The notes: generated by a model not told the origin, from the letters alone. A stretch of DNA of 64,000 bases from Hydractinia symbiolongicarpus (GCF_029227915.1 NC_079877.1:21045851-21109850); one strand, 5' to 3'; positions 45,234 through 56,410 are shown, counted from the first letter of the stretch. Numbers and translations are program-made.

Positions 45234-45357
45234 CTATATTATAATGCCCGTATACATCTGTCTGTCACGCAAAATGGTAGCTTAGCTGCGCAATAGCAAG
45301 AAGCACGCAATGCGGCATAAAAAGGACGGGCGAACCAGTGGATTTTCCACGGGCTAA
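45234..45357 (+). mobile_element. Short Helitron-like or MITE-like element
   Basis: Starts CTATATTATAATGCCCGTAT and ends in a hairpin GTGGATTTTCCAC followed by GGGCTAA. The same start occurs at 45514 and the same hairpin at 54499 and, in reverse orientation, at 34318 and 63010, so it is a dispersed family. The terminal hairpin next to CTAA resembles a Helitron 3' end; assignment is tentative. Confidence 0.5.
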
Positions 45358-45513
45358 CAATAATGAAAGCCTTTTTATTCTAGCTAAAATTATATAGTCT
45401 GTACCCTGATCTACGTTTCAAGATCATCGCAAACATTGAGAATAAAAAAGAGACAAAACAAACAACAACAAAAGTGTAGTCAAATAAATGTATTAGTTGT
45501 TAAAATCAGAGTA

Positions 45514-47244
45514 CCTATATTATAACACCCGTATATGTCTGTCCGTCGCACAAAATGGCTACCAATATTCCTTTGATCTTTCCGCAATTTTTAAAAATCC
45601 GGGGGTTGTTTAATCGAAAATCTTATTATTGATTAAAATATATTTGAGAAATGAATTTATTTCCTTAAATAATTTAATTATTTTAATTTACAAACCTTAA
45701 TTAAATAAATAAATTAGGCTATTGAAACGAACGCATTATTTAAATACGCCATTTCTAATAATAATTACCCCCGTGATCTCAATCGCCAATTCCGCTCGGG
45801 AGCCACAGAAAACAAATAGGACAGTTGTACTGACAGTTTTATTACTTTGTTTTGATTGCTTGCACGCAGTATACCAATCAAAACGCCTAATTCTTTGAAA
45901 CACCAATCCAAGATTTTTGCAGCCTGGGGATGCCAACAAAGGAACATGATGACAGATGCCATTTTGGTTTTGAAAGTGGTCGTAGCCAGTGCTGGGTTTA
46001 AGGTCTGTTTGACCTTTTTTGTCATTTAAAAGCTTTTTATTTTGTGATATTTGTTATTTATATGTTCTGTTAAAATAAATATATTGTCACGTTTTTTAGC
46101 CATGTACAAATCTTAAACACACCATTTTTTTATTTTTGGCTGGGAATGAAGATTTTTTAGAATCATTCTACAGCCAGCTAGCTATAGCTACCCTTACCTA
46201 TTACTACTCAGTTTGGTATAACAGCTTTTTAACCTAGCTAATATTATTTATTTTTATGTCGAAGTTGTGTTTATCTTGCTCCCCTTAGCTCCCTCTGGAT
46301 AAAAAGTGAAAGAAGCCAAATGCATTATTTGGCTTCAACACAATTCTTAATTCTTTTTCTGAATAAATGCAGTTAGGCAGCTACCACTTTTATTACTGTT
46401 AATGAAAACTTTTGCTGCAAAATAAAATTCCTGAGTATTTTTTTAACTTAACAAGATAACAGCAGGCGGTTTCTTGACTTTTTTTTAACCAAAGTCACGA
46501 TAAAGTTTTTTTAAAAATTGTGTTACGCCTATATACTCATGTGCGACATGGTTTATCTGTACTAAGCGCTCAGTCCAGTGTTAACAACGGCTGTTGTGTT
46601 TCTGTTTAACTGAAGTTGCGGTAACGTTTTTCTCAGAAAAGGCTATCACACCTATATGGATATGTCACATTGTTTACCTGTACTAAGCACTCAGCTTGAA
46701 ATAACATTTCTTTTGACTTTCACAGGAAGCATTCTCCGAAAAAGTTAAATTCTGGTGTTTAACGCCGAGTAACACTTGTGGCTTAATCTGGCGTTTTAAC
46801 AGAGTCTATCCTGCGTCATAATTAATTTGTTAAGGTTTACTAATTTTTTTTGCTATGACGAGGTAACAACAGGTTGTAAACTGTGCGAAAAGGGTATTAA
46901 GCAAAAACACATGTGCAACACGGTTTACCTGTACTAAATGCTCAGTCTATTGTTAACGCAAGCTGTTTCCTCTGTTTCTGTTAAACCGAAGTTGCGATAA
47001 AGTTTTTTTTTTGGAAAAACGTATTATAACTACATGAATACGCACTATTGTTTACCTGCAGTAAGGTAAACAATGTCGCGCTGCCTGGAGTAACATTCAT
47101 TTTTGAACTTTCACCAAAGTTATGTATACCTGTACTAAATTGCACCACCTGAATGTGTGGCACAGTTTACGGTTATTAATAACTGCGCCACAGAGTTTTT
47201 AATTTTGGCTAACCCCCGCGTGTGACGCCGGGTCCCCTGGCTAG
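45514..47244 (+). mobile_element. Candidate Helitron/HINE-type non-autonomous element
   Basis: The 5' side begins CTATATTATAACACCCGTAT followed by GTCTGTCCGTCGC. The 3' side ends in an 18-nt hairpin (CCCGCG, loop TGTGA, CGCCGGG, one bulge; 47215-47232), then TCCCCTGG and CTAG followed by T, matching the Helitron rule of a hairpin about 10 nt before CTRR and insertion next to T. The core holds tandem repeats (46450-47165). No Rep/helicase gene is present. Confidence 0.5.
46450..47165 (+). repeat. Tandem repeat, ~124-bp unit, diverged
   Basis: The block GGTTTACCTGTACTAAG-CGCTCAGT recurs near 46549, 46672, 46919 and, truncated, 47052; linked blocks GAAGTTGCGGTAACGTTTTT and CACACCTATATGGATATG recur between them. 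Spacings are about 124, 247 and 130 bp. Confidence 0.75.
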
Positions 47245-47295
47245 TATATACAAATAACTTTAAACATGTTCATTTTTAATTATATAGTATAGTTT

Positions 47296-47602
47296 TAAAA
47301 TTATTATTATTATTAAAATTGTTTACCCAGGATGACCTTTTCAGTTCCAAATTGGTACTGCTACCAAGAGGGTCCTGCGAAGGGGTCCTTGTGCATTTAA
47401 AGCTCTTGTTTAAGCTACGAAAGTCGTGCAAGCACAGCAATCGCTCAACTAGACAACCGCCTAAGATATCAATCCTATTCTCATGCCGAGCGCTAGAAAG
47501 AATAATATTCACACATTTATAGTCTCTGGCATGACTCTGCCGGGGTTTAAACCTAAGACCTCCCGCACTGGAAGCGAACGCTCCACCACAAGGCTACCAG
47601 TC
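47296..47602 (-). mobile_element. tRNA-derived SINE
   Basis: On the minus strand the head is tRNA-like: a box A region TAGCCTTGTGGTGGAGCG (47579-47596) and a perfect box B GGTTTAAACCC (47542-47553), the usual internal RNA polymerase III promoter, followed by GGCAGAGTCATGCC. The body runs to an (AAT)n tail at 47300-47314. It lies about 50 bp from the Helitron-like end. Confidence 0.8.
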
Positions 47603-47702
47603 GGTAAACCAGATGCTTTTCCGTTTCTTTCAATTACTTTCGGAATCACCTCGCGTGGGTGAGAAATATACCTTCTGCATTATTTTAGCATTACTGTTGA
47701 CC

Positions 47703-48742
47703 ATATTTGTGATGCTCTCTAGGAAAATCGACCGCTTCTCTTTTTGTATTAAAAAATACGAAATACGAAAATTTTGTATTAAAAAATACGGATTTCGTAA
47801 TTTAAAATACGAATATTTTTAAAAATACGAAATACGGATTTCATATTTTTAAAAATATGCAATTCTATTTTTAAAAATAAATTTTCGTATTTTTAAAACT
47901 ATTAGTGTATCAAGTGAGTGGTTGAATAAACTGAATAGAAAAGTTACTCAATTTTACAAGTTTGGTTTTAATAGGTTTTAAATTGGCTCAATGATTTCAC
48001 AGGGACGTTTTCTCAGCATTTTAGAATGATATACGGCAACTTTAAAGCTTCACAGGAAAGTTTTCTCGTCATTTTAGAACGAAATACGGCAACCTCAGAG
48101 CTTCACAGGGACGTTTCTCGTTATTTTAGAATAAAATACGGCAACTTTAGAGCTTCACATGGACGTTTTCTTGTCATTTCTGAACGAAATACGACAACTT
48201 TAAAGCTTCACAGGAATGTTTCTCGTTATTTTAGAATGAAATATGGCAACTTTACAGCTTCGTAGGGACATTTTCTTGTCATTTAAAAACGAAATACGGA
48301 AACTTTAGACCTTCGAAGTGACGTTTTCTTGTCATTTTAGAAGGAAATAATGCAGCTTTGAAGCTTCACAGAGACGTTTTCCCGTCATTTTAAAATGAAA
48401 TACAGCAACTTGAAGCTTCGCCGGAACGTTTTCTCGTCATTTTAGAGTGAAATACGGCAACTTTTAATTCATATAAAAAATCTTGGAGACGATCCTTAGC
48501 CAAACATTAGTTTTTTATATCTTCGTATTTTAAATCTAAAGGGTATTTTCAGAAATACAATTTTTAGAGAAAAATACATGTTTTTATTTTTAAATACGAA
48601 TTTTGTATTTTTTTAAATTACGTAATATAGTTTTTAAAAAAATACGCGTATATTTAAAAATATGAAATACGGAATTCTATTGCTTTAAAAATACAAATTA
48701 AAAATAGAAGTGGTCGATTTTCCTAGAGACCATCACAAATAT
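47703..48742. mobile_element. Foldback/MITE-like element with minisatellite core (1040 bp)
   Basis: ATATTTGTGATG then TCTCTAGGAAAATCGACC at 47703 is repeated inverted at 48742 with two or three mismatches over about 40 bp. Inside each end are AAATACGAAATACGGATTT-like A/T-rich segments, then a central minisatellite. No target duplication is clear and there is no coding gene. Confidence 0.75.
48010..48470 (+). repeat. Minisatellite, ~53-bp unit, about 9 copies
   Basis: Unit pattern: ATTTTAGAACGAAATACGGC, AACTTTAAAGCTTCACAGG, then ACGTTTTCTCGTC. Nine diverged copies fill the core of the foldback element. A 79-codon open frame across it is a by-product of the repetition. Confidence 0.9.
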
Positions 48743-48873
48743 TCTCAAAGTTAAAATGTTAATGCCTGTAGTCCTGGTCAAGATTTTAGAGTGTGTGCTT
48801 TTTCTACGGGGGGAGGGGTGGGCTTATGCTGCTGGAGAGGGCACTTATACCAAGAAGGCGTTTATGTAGAAAA

Positions 48874-49280
48874 CTAGACTTGACGCAATACAAAATATAA
48901 GGACCAATAGAACACAGTATTATATTGCACTTTTTTCCATCTAAATAATAATTTTGAACATCTTTTTTCTGTATCTTTGTCATGTAACACGTCTTTGCTG
49001 ACAAGCAACATGGTTAGACTAGCGTCCACCATATCACCTTTATAGACTTGGAACAGGTCATCGGTGGCACAAGGCATTGCAGAAGAGAGGAAAGAATCTT
49101 GAATATCTTCTTGCTCAACTTTTTCCAGAACTTCAGAATCCGCTGAACCACTCCTCTTCTTGGGTTGTTTCAAGTTACAATCTGTCACCTTGTTTAATTA
49201 TTTTGCAGCATGCCATTCATTATAAAACTCAGTACAAAACTGCTTGAAAGGTTTGTTCCAACTCACATCAATTGTTATAT
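48874..49280 (-). pseudogene. Probable Tigger/CENP-B-like transposase C-terminal relic
   Basis: The minus strand, with frameshifts and a TAA, reads NKPFKQFCTEFYNEWHAAK, then LKQPKKRSGS, EQEDIQDSFLSSAM and ATDDLFQVYK. This order (NKPFK..W, K-x-P-x-R, I-x-x-SF, acidic end) is that of the region after the last catalytic Asp in Tigger-like DDE transposases. The catalytic residues themselves are outside the readable part. It is unlike the complete pogo element at 23862, so it is another family. Confidence 0.45.
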
Positions 49281-49946
49281 ATAACATGTGAACTCTTCTG
49301 GAACGATGAGACACGTCACATGCAGAATCTTCTATGTGGCATTAGTACATTCCCAATCCAATAAACGTCTCCCAATAGAGAATGTCTAAAAACATTGTTT
49401 TTCTAGTTTGTCCAGTCGGTATTCATCCATACGTAATAGGTGAAGATGTGACCATGCATTTTACGCTAAATTCTTTTTTCATCACCTTGGCGCCCTTAAG
49501 AATAATAAACAGTTTCAATATTTTGCTATTTGCAAAAGTTTTGTTAGAAAAACTGAGAAAAAGAAGAAAATTCCCATGTTATGATAAAATAAAAAATAAA
49601 ATGGAAAACTGAATCAAATATTCAATCCTTTCCATTATCAGGACTCCAGATAATTTTTCTTCTAAAAATTAGTAAAAACCACTGTTTCAGAATGCTGAAG
49701 GGTAGGGGTTTAATTCAGATGAAGGGCTTATTTAAGGGAAATGCTTTTATAAGGGGGAGCACTTATTCGAGGCATTACAGTAAATAAATTAATCTATGGG
49801 AGGGGGGGTAAAGCTGAAATTAGGCTGCAGAAACGTTCTCACAAGTCCTCAGATTTTGCCTACTTATTTTCCTGCATCAGTATTTTGTACATTTTTGTGG
49901 GCCTGTTAGCATAAAGTGATTAAATTACTTTATGTGGAGTCCGGAA
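49281..49946 (+). other. Intron 2; no gene seen
   Basis: A short frame (49382-49612) lacks any recognisable domain. AGGGCTTATTTAAGGG-like repeats near 49725, a palindrome ATAAAGTGATTAAATTACTTTAT interrupted at 49912, and (ACAG)n near 49976 are the only patterns. Confidence 0.5.
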
Positions 49947-51068
49947 TTAGGCTGCAGGAAACAATTTTAAAGAGACAGACAGACAGACAGAGAAAATGCT
50001 AACTGGATTATGCCTCAAATGACATTTTTTGATAAAGATCCAGAGATGTGTAGCTATCCCATATGGTCTTAGCTTAACCTTGGTCTTTACTAGGCTTGTA
50101 GTATGTTGAAAAGTATGGTAAACCTGTTTCCGTATCAGGATTCTTTTGCATCCTGAATTAACTCTAGTTGCGGTTTCATATCCATTAATTTTAACGGTTA
50201 TAATCTCCTCATCTTGATCACTACCTGTCACTTAGTATACATGGTAAATCCTACCAGCAACTTCTTCCTCTTCGGCTGCACCGAAATCTTCATCATCTGT
50301 CACTGTCCGGACTTCACCGCCTGGACAAACTTTGGCGTGTGCAAAGTGGTGCTTTTTTTTGCACACATTACAATTTTTCCTTTTGCAGGGCACTTTCCAC
50401 TTTTATGAGCTTTTTTGACTCATATCCACAAAAATCACACAATTTTTTTTCACAATCTGGAGAATGGTGTTTGTTTCGTCTATCCCTATGTTTCTGAACG
50501 ATATGGTTGATGCGGTCTATATTGGCTGCTTTTTAAATTTTATTGGCCTGAGTCGCAGCTGATTCTAATGCCAAACCTTGTTTGGCAAATGCGTCAAAAT
50601 CTGTTGCTAACGCAAACTTACGCAGCTTATGATTTTCGGTTTGCATAGTCATTGAATCTCTAGCAGCTTTGTCTGCACTATAGCATTCAAAATCGCAAAG
50701 CTGTGCCTGCTCTAGTACTTTTGGATACCACTCAGAAAAAAGGTTGCTTACCTTGTGGCATTTCACAAAAAAGTTTGTATACTGGATAAACTTCATTGAT
50801 TTGTCCTTTAAGGGCATCTCCAATTTTCTTTACTGCTGCTTCGAAAATGTCTCCATCAACAATCTTCCCTTCATGTTCAAACAAGCTTATCATATCATCT
50901 CCTCCCCAAATTTGTAAAAAGGATTTCTTCTGGTCATCATTAATGTCCTGTACTAAATATCATTTTCACCCGTTTAATATGCTTCACAAAACGTGTTGTG
51001 GTAACTGTGTCTGGATCTTTGTGAAAGGGACCAAGTGCTGCGTTTATACCAGCAGTGGTGGTCGCCAT
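49947..51068 (-). pseudogene. Ty3/gypsy-type gag and protease relic
   Basis: The start is probably ATG 51068 (MATTTAGINAALGPF), then RFVKHIKRVKMIF, a stop and frameshift near 50945, then FLQIWGGDDMISLFEHEG and the gag middle (NLFSEWYPKVLEQAQLCDF; LRKFALATDFDAF). Two Cys/His knuckles follow in shifting frames (CDFCGYES..H..GKC; CNVCKKKHHFAHAKVC), then a protease start, KINGYETATRV, N-S-G-C. The catalytic Asp of D-S/T-G is Asn here, so the enzyme would be dead. At least three disabling changes are present. LTRs were not found. Confidence 0.75.
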
Positions 51069-51199
51069 CCTGAATTAAATCAAAATAAACGTGATGTGGT
51101 CTACCTACGGTTCGCTCAATCGCGTAGCACGAGGAAGAGCAATGACGGTCTCATTTTCTTATCTGCAAATGCAAACTAAAAATAAAATAAATGTCTTCC

Positions 51200-51597
51200 G
51201 ACGTTACAATACACGTCTGTGTTATATGTCACTAAAATACGACTAAAAATACCTTGCTCAGTCCAGTCATAACATATCCTCCCTTGAAAGAACTGTTTAG
51301 CTGAAACCTCCAAAAGAAGCTGATACTTTCAATTTCTTTTCCTTGTAAAAATGCAGATTTGATGTCAATAGAATTTCATCTCCAATTATTGTAAGCAATA
51401 AGTATGAGTATCAAAGGCAAACTTTTCTTCAAGCAAGTTGAGGAGTCTTTTAAAATGTCATTTTCTGTCTCTTCGAAACCCCGTTCAACTAATCTGGCCT
51501 TTATCTTTTTCTTCTGATTCAGTATTTTCTCAGTCATGACCCATCTCACAGACAATGCCTTTTGTCCATGGTTTTTAACATTTTCATAAACCTTGTC
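51200..51597 (-). pseudogene. Copia-type reverse transcriptase fragment (inverted relative to its integrase)
   Basis: The minus strand reads KVYENVKNHGQKALSVRWVM, then KARLVERGFEE, and after a stop at the Trp-Arg position NSIDIKSAFLQGKEIE. R-W-V, K-A-R-L-V-x-R-G and D-x-K-S-A-F-L-Q-G are copia (RVT_2) signatures around the first catalytic Asp. The part with the YxDD motif is missing. It probably belongs to the element whose integrase lies at 52323 on the opposite strand. Confidence 0.75.
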
Positions 51598-52262
51598 CCC
51601 CCCCTCAATAACTTTTCATAGGATTGTTCAAATTGAACCAAACTTGGCACACTTATAGTACGTCATAAAAGGAACAAAATGGCGGCAATAAATTTTTGCT
51701 TGCATCAGCACATTTTCTGTGACGTCATCAGAAGCTTGAAAATTGTTAAAAATGCCACTATCTGCTTAAAATATAATTACCTTTTACATTCTGTTTGAAG
51801 TTTCTGAAAGCTAAATAAATTTCTTTTAACATATCTTCCGGTTTTTACATGGATCGAATAAAAAATTGCCAAAAATTGCCTGAAAATTTGTTTTTTTCCA
51901 ATTATAGGGTAAAATCCGACAAAATTGGGAAATCGGATTAGTCACGTGTCAAAATTATTCAAAATGATTCTTCTTGATGAAACAAAGTTGTGTTGCAAGT
52001 TTCAAGTTCTAAGGATCAGGAGTTATTATATTTTCCCCATTATAAGGATTTCATAGAGATTTTAGGGGTAGTTTCGAGTAATAGCCAATATCAAAGCCTC
52101 TGAAAGGTATGGGACCTAAAAATTTAGCATGCAGGTGTCTAATAGATAAATGTTGAAACTTAGTAAGTATCATAGCCATATAAGAAAGCAATCAGGAGTT
52201 ATTAAAAAAAAACTGTCAGGGGGGGGCGGAATCCCCCCCCCCCCCTCGGACCGAATAGGGTT
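51598..52262 (+). repeat. Dispersed non-coding repeat with C/G homopolymer ends
   Basis: Bounded by CCCCCCCTCAATAACTTTT on the left and a G8/C14 run (GGGGGGGGCGGAATCCCC) on the right, with AATAACTCCTGAT-like sequence inverted at the two sides. It sits between the copia RT and integrase pieces and may mark the rearrangement. No open frame. Confidence 0.5.
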
Positions 52263-52322
52263 AAGATGATGGAGGATAGTTGAACATTTAGAACCACTGC
52301 AGAAGAAGGCTGCTGCAGTCAT

Positions 52323-53770
52323 CGCTAGTTCAGTCATCCTAATAGTTCAAGACTAAAACAGTTGCTGATAGATGCAAATATTAATGATGTTGAGATATTT
52401 AATCATCTTGATGAGTTTGAGCATTCATGCCAAATTTGTTTGAAATACAAAATGCCAAAGCCAACTCCGATTGTAGGTTTTCCAATGTCAAGGCGATTCA
52501 ATGAAACAGTAGCATTAGATCTAAAAGAATGGTCAGATTTGCCAAAGGCTTGCTTTTTGCATTTAGTTGACCATTTTACTTGCTACAGTACTTCATGTGT
52601 CATCAAAACAAAAGGGAAATCAAATGAATCTTTCAAATATGGATTTCCGTATTTGGTTCTGCTGAAAAATTTCTTGTCGATAACAGGGGAGAATTTGCAA
52701 ATGAGGATTTTGTATCGATGTGTGAAAATGCCAACATCAGAATATGCACAACAGCTTCAGAACGCCCTTGGAGCAATGGTTTGTTGGAAAGACATAATGC
52801 TATTCTTGGTTATAAGGTTAGCAAGATGATGGAGGATAAAGTCACAGTCGATTTGGACATAGCAGTAGCCTGGTCAGTGAGCGCCAAAAATTCCCTAAAA
52901 AATGTCAATGGCTACAGTCCGAACCAACTTGTTTTTGGATTCAACCCAAATCTTCCAAACTGCGATAATGCGAAGTTACCAGCTTTAGAAGGAAAGACAA
53001 CCAGTGAGATTGTTGCAACAAATCTAAATGCCATGAACGCTGCACGGAAGGCATTCATACGAAGTGAATCAGGGGAAAAAGTTAGAAGAGCATTAAGGCA
53101 TCAAACAAGAACGTCAGGTGATAATAGATTTGAAACTGGGGACAAAGTATTTTGTAAAAGAAACACCAGCAATGCTTGGAAAGGCCCAGGTAGTGTCATA
53201 GGACAGGACGGCAAACAGGTTTTAATAAAGCATGGCAGTTTGTACGTCCGTGTGCACCCTTGTCTTATCCATAGAGACAAAGGTTCTTCTCTGATTAATG
53301 CTACTCCCATAGAAAGTTGCAGAAGTCAACCAATAATATCTTCAACTGACACCGATAATCATGTGAATGAAGAAATAGTAGGTGATGGAGATGTGATGAC
53401 AGTGGCGAAGAAAAAAATTCTGATATTGATTTGCAAAACTTCCAAAGTGATGAACCAGAAAGTAAGGATGCCATTAGAAAGGAGAGACAAGTTGCATCAG
53501 ATGAAATTGATGGAATGATATAAATAATCTAACCAGTAGCATAAGTCGACTTTCCTTAGGTGTAACGAACAGTGACACACAAGACCAAAAGTGGTTTGAT
53601 CGTTCCGTTAAACCCAAAGCTAAGTCATTTGCAAAGTGTAAGTTCAAGAACTGTGATACAGTTAAAGATGTGGAAATTATATCAAGAGGTGGTAAAGGAT
53701 CTGGAAAATACAAATCCTATTTAAATATACGAGATGATATCAAAATAAAGAAGACTAAAGACATTTACTA
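52323..53770 (+). pseudogene. Copia-type integrase with C-terminal extension, decayed
   Basis: The first readable codons (HR, TAG, FSHPNSSRLKQLL) form an H-x-x-x-H, with CQICLKYKMPKP completing the HHCC zinc site of integrase. The core follows: VALDLKEW (first Asp), then after a frameshift LVDNRGEF (second Asp) and SNGLLERHN (Glu). Then NQLVFGFNPN, a stretch VRRALRHQTR, and GPGSVIGQDGKQVLIKHG. Past further shifts, VEIISRGGKGSGKYKSYLNI is the usual tail of this integrase group, ending at TAA about 53769. At least one in-frame stop and two or three frameshifts are present. Confidence 0.85.
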
Positions 53771-54480
53771 AGGAGCTACTAACAGACAAAATAAAACTCA
53801 AAGTCGATTTAGAGATAACAGAAGAACATATACCCAAAGATTTGCAGATGGGAATAGGAGATTGAACCCATTACATAGAAATGGTGAGCCTAGTAGATGT
53901 GCTATCTGTGGATCAGTTTTTCACTGGGCAAAGTCATGCTCAGATACACGTCAGGGACAGGAAAACAAAAAACAAGCACCAGATGAAGTTCAGGTAACCC
54001 TTATTGAAGAATGCATGACAAATCTTGTTGGAGAAACTTTAAGCATGGCCATACTCGACTCTGGGTGTACCAAAATGGTTTGTGGCGAAGAATGGTTGCA
54101 ATGTTATCTGAACACATTGAATATAGAGAGTTCAAGTCTGTGATTGAAAGAAAAAAGTGCAACAATATTCAAGTTTGGAAGTGGTAAACATGTAACATCT
54201 GTTAAAAATGTCACCTTACCTACAATAATTGCTGGACGAAGCGTAATGTTATCCACAGATGTGGTACAGATACCAATACCCTTATTGCTAAGCAAGGAAG
54301 CTATGAAAAAGGCAAACACTAGAATAGATTTTGCCAACGATAAAATAATTATCTTTAACACAGATATACCAGTTTCTTTCAGTTCCTGTGGTCATTACTA
54401 TATTTCAATAGGAAGAGTTGAAAAGTTCAAAGAAGGAGACATTACAGAAGAAGCACTTGCGATTTGTAATGCTGTAAATA
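53771..54480 (+). pseudogene. Copia-type gag zinc knuckle and aspartic protease, decayed, lying downstream of integrase
   Basis: After a basic, Arg/Asn-rich segment (RFRDNRRTYTQRFADGNRR) comes one knuckle, CAICGSVFHWAKSC, and then the protease: MAILDSGCTKMVCGEEW with the catalytic D-S-G. A TGA at 54141 interrupts it; the same frame continues with FKFGSGKHVTSV, TIIAGRSVM and IPLLLSKEAMKKA, and SCGHYYISI. In related elements this block comes before the integrase, so its place here, directly after the integrase tail, is out of order. The frame fades at 54480 where a short dispersed hairpin repeat begins. Confidence 0.8.
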
Positions 54481-55376
54481 AAGGACGGGCACACCCGTGG
54501 ATTTTTCCACGGGCCACTGACTATTTTTTTCAATATGTCCAATTATGCACATATACTGCTTCTCTGGAAACTCCCCAAAACCTACATTCATATTTAATGA
54601 ATTTATTGTGACTTAGGGTTTTATTAGGGTCAAACTGAAAGTAATCTCTGTTTTTATCATGTGTAGTTTTTTTTTGCACACGTCTGTAACAATGATGTTT
54701 GGAAGGTTTTTTTGACATTTTATATTTTTATTATCTATTTTTATATTAGCAATCAGAATATGTAAAATAAAATAAGGAAGGCGGAGGACATTGTTTCATG
54801 TACCTTTTTCACTGTATTTTTTTTTTATTTAAATTGGCCATCTGTTGCTTGAAAGTAACGAAGATAAAAAAAGAGAATTATAATATCATTTAAATTTAAT
54901 TTGAGGTTTTTTTAATATTTCCAATCCTGGGCACTAGGGTGAAATACATGTCAATAACACCAAGAAATGATTCCTGCTATACTGCTCTATTACCAGAAGC
55001 AGATCATTTTGATATGCTTGATGTGTTTGCGAAGATATAAGTAGATTAGAATAGCATTTAACACAAAGGAACAAATATTCTCCAGGGTCGTTTATAGAGA
55101 GGGTTTGGATTGCTGAGCGAATTTCCGAACTTGGCACTCTGAATTTGTTTTTCAAATAATTCATTTTTTCATTTAGATTAAATTTCGAAATGAAAAAATA
55201 ATAATGTTCCGCTTTTAAGTGCAATTATGCTGACTTGTTTTACCCGTATCTCATTCGCGTTCATCCTCGCACTAATGAAGCATAGCCTGGCTAGATAACA
55301 GCTGTAATCAGCAGTTACCAGTAATTATTTATCTGTGTCAGGAGTCTGTGGATTAGCTAGGATGCACAGGTTGCCT
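54481..55376 (+). other. Intron 2; dispersed-repeat fragments, no gene
   Basis: GGACGGGCACACCCGTGG and a hairpin GTGGATTTTTCCAC (54484-54520) match the end of the short element at 45234. 54950-55000 repeats the motif of 42494-42541. Minus-strand frames here have no recognisable content. Confidence 0.5.
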
Positions 55377-55630
55377 TTAACCTTTAGTACGTGAAAGACG
55401 TATATATACTTTTACGTAAATGCGAAAGGGGTATATATACGTTTTAAGACCATAGTCACTTTGAGCAAGTCATATGGTAGCTACAATGTGCCAAAACCCC
55501 CAAAAATCGTTAAAATAGTGAGCAGACAGATAAATAAGCCATATTAAAGAATTTTTAGCACCCTGTGCAACTTGACTTGCCTGTTGCACATATCCAAACT
55601 TGTTGTTCTACGACACAGTTGCAACAAATA

Positions 55631-55724
55631 ATGGCGTCCAGTTCAAAACAAGTAAAAATACATTTTAGAAATGCTCAAGACGTTTTAGACTTCATAGATG
55701 ACTTAGACTCTTCAGATGTGTCAG
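55631..55724 (+). CDS. piggyBac-element gene, exon 1
   Basis: ATG 55631 gives MASSSKQVKIHFRNAQDVLD and FIDDLDSSDVS, ending in phase 1 at TCAG|GTAAGA, an excellent donor. A Met-Ala-Ser start and a Ser/Asp-rich acidic segment are usual at the N-terminus of piggyBac transposases. Exon 2 begins 91 bp further on and keeps both the frame and the acidic composition. Confidence 0.65.
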
Positions 55725-55815
55725 GTAAGATTGTTTTTTAATATTACATGCAACGAATATTTTTCAGGCCCTTTTTTATATAGCTAGATAGCTTTGCTAC
55801 TCTACTTATGTTTAG

Positions 55816-56230
55816 ACTCTGAAGTATCTGATGCCCACGAAAATGAAATGAGTAGTTCAAGCTGGTCTAATCAGCAAGAGGACACAACCTTAGATAACTG
55901 TAAGAACAACAGTTATCAGGAGAATGACATGCTACCCTGTCTATCATCCACACCAATACCACCGTCTAAAGCAAAACTCAAAATGAAGCATATGGGACAG
56001 AAAGAGATTCCACTTCTGATGATGATGATGAAACTACTTCAGAAAAACGGGTTAAAAAAGGCAGAGGCAGACCTCCTACAAAGGCTAAAGGCAAAGAACG
56101 ACAACATCAGCAGTCTTCATTATCACCGCAAGTTGTTGCGAAGACACGTAAACGTCAACGAATGGCGGTCACTCAGGTCGCTGCCAAAAGGAGGTTACAC
56201 GGTATCATGTCTTCTGAGCTTGCACCCATT
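55816..56230 (+). pseudogene. piggyBac-element gene, exon 2 with one frameshift; AT-hook-like segment
   Basis: Acceptor TTATGTTTAG|AC joins to exon 1 as DSEVSDAHENEMSSSSW. The first frame runs to STPIPPSKA near 55975; then another frame gives KTQNEAYGTERDSTSDDDDE, KKGRGRPPTKAKG (an AT-hook core G-R-G-R-P-P), KTRKRQRMAVTQ and a TGA near 56230. A single indel near 55975 explains it. The catalytic domain that should follow is absent. Codons upstream of 55816 in this frame belong to the intron. Confidence 0.6.
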
Positions 56231-56410
56231 TGAATAAAGTAACCAAAAAGTTCTAATACAAACCAAAATATTCTTCTTCTAATAACCACATTTGAAAACA
56301 CACTATGCAGGTTTTGTTGCTTTTCTTTTTTACCACCATTAAATCATTAATACACTATATTAAATTTTTTCATCTACTTACAACCAACCATAATGCTGGG
56401 CTGTTCTAAA

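Noticed and set aside
45765-46025. 86-codon minus-strand frame as a gene
   Set aside because: No recognisable motif, and it lies inside the candidate Helitron-like element.
48026-48265. 79-codon frame with internal repeats as a repeat protein
   Set aside because: Produced by the 53-bp minisatellite; the period breaks the frame and copies differ by indels.
43937-51068. Gypsy integrase (43937) and gag-protease (49947) as two ends of one element
   Set aside because: Order and strand would fit, but no RT or RNase H lies in the 5.3 kb between them, and that space is filled by unrelated elements; no LTRs were found.
50796-51179. 127-codon plus-strand frame
   Set aside because: Antisense shadow of the gypsy-type gag relic.
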